From Methylocystaceae bacterium (GTDB taxonomy: Bacteria > Pseudomonadota > Alphaproteobacteria > Rhizobiales > Beijerinckiaceae), in assembly GCA_003152255.1 (NCBI GenBank), contig PLZT01000730.1, forward strand, positions 1 through 5,252: 5,252 nucleotides of DNA, in the 5' to 3' direction. Position numbers and translations under genes: made by a program. Below, one piece after another: positions 4,738 through 5,252 of the stretch. Position 1 is the first letter of the stretch, and the number at the start of each line of letters is the position of its first letter. The notes under the pieces are model-generated. The model ran no database searches, had not been told where the DNA came from, and worked only from the letters and a program-made list of their open reading frames with translations.

Positions 4738-5252
4738 ATGAATTCTCCCCAAACCGATCGCGAAACCTGGCCGGCTCTCCCCTATGAGCGCTGGCGCGAC
4801 ACCAGCGTCACCTTGCAATTATGGACGCAGATCGTCGGCAAAATCCGCCTGTCGTTGACCCCTTGGCTCAACCATTCATGGCACGTCACTTTGTACGTGA
4901 CGGCGCGCGGGCTGACGACCTCACCGATCCCGTATGGGCAACACGTTTTTCAAATCACCTTCGATTTCATCGACCATCAGCTGCGCATTGAAACGAGCGA
5001 TGGCGCGCAACGACAATTGCCGCTGCGGCCTCAATCGGTGGCCGACTTTTACGCGGCGGTGATCGCCGCTTTGGCTGAGTTGGGGATCACGGTCATTATC
5101 AACGAATGGCCCAATGAAATGCCAGAACACATTCGCTTCAGTGAGGACCGGACGCACGCCGCCTACGACCCGGACTACGCGCATCGCTTTTGGAAAATCC
5201 TCGTGCAGGCCGACCGCGTGTTCAAGCTTTTCCGCACCGGCTTTCTCGGCAA
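4738..5252 (+). CDS. DUF5996 family protein, 3' end beyond window
   Basis: The first 171 codons are visible and the frame is open to the window edge. The sequence matches what I know of the DUF5996 family: WPALPYERWRDTSVTLQLWT, then QIVGKIRLSLTPWLNHSWH, LYVTARGLTTSPIPYG, FDFIDHQLRI, SVADFYAAVIAAL, and the later DRTHAAYDPDYAHRFW and ILVQADRVFK stretches. Members are roughly 300 residues, so a little over half is here. The family is widespread in bacteria and its biochemical role is unknown to me. No signal peptide or membrane helix is seen, so it is probably cytosolic. The start is ATG 4738 with a strong GGAGG (4728-4732) 5 bases upstream. Nothing in the visible part is broken. The poly-G run upstream may affect its expression. 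Confidence 0.9.
   Translation, partial: MNSPQTDRETWPALPYERWRDTSVTLQLWTQIVGKIRLSLTPWLNHSWHVTLYVTARGLTTSPIPYGQHVFQITFDFIDHQLRIETSDGAQRQLPLRPQSVADFYAAVIAALAELGITVIINEWPNEMPEHIRFSEDRTHAAYDPDYAHRFWKILVQADRVFKLFRTGFLG

Noticed and set aside
4921..5184. Minus-strand open frame within the DUF5996 gene
   Set aside because: It is antisense to a strongly supported family member.

Overview
The window is GC-rich and reads like accessory DNA of an alphaproteobacterium. Rhizobiales is my guess, from codon usage and from the look of the insertion-sequence and hypothetical proteins; no rRNA, tRNA or housekeeping gene is present to prove it. I see no CRISPR array, tRNA or complete multi-gene defence system.

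Left third (about 1-2080), mobile-element scar. It starts with the upstream region and first 35 codons of an IS110-family transposase. An IS3-family element then lies on the minus strand. Its orfB is intact with a full DDE triad. Its orfA carries the expected coiled coil but is apparently broken by an in-frame amber codon. The IS3 element abuts the start of a plus-strand tyrosine recombinase that has lost its C-terminal catalytic half after about residue 190. A perfect 9-bp hairpin lies just past that break.

Middle (about 2079-3250). A minus-strand gene encodes a 189-residue, alanine-rich helical protein of unknown function, built on a roughly 41% identical tandem 49-residue repeat. It is followed by about 600 bp with only two weak small ORF candidates (2647-2859 plus, 2886-3074 minus) and two inverted repeats.

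Right part (about 3250-5252), plus-strand hypothetical genes. Two small genes overlap by ATGA and end at a textbook Rho-independent terminator (3780-3813). Next comes a gene for a protein with two predicted membrane helices and a soluble C-terminal domain. A short gap then carries an uninterrupted run of 20 G, just upstream of a DUF5996-family gene that runs off the window edge with a strong Shine-Dalgarno site.

No coherent pathway links these genes. The best candidates for a second look are the internally duplicated helical protein, the poly-G tract before the DUF5996 gene, and the possible partial bridge-RNA region of the IS110 remnant.
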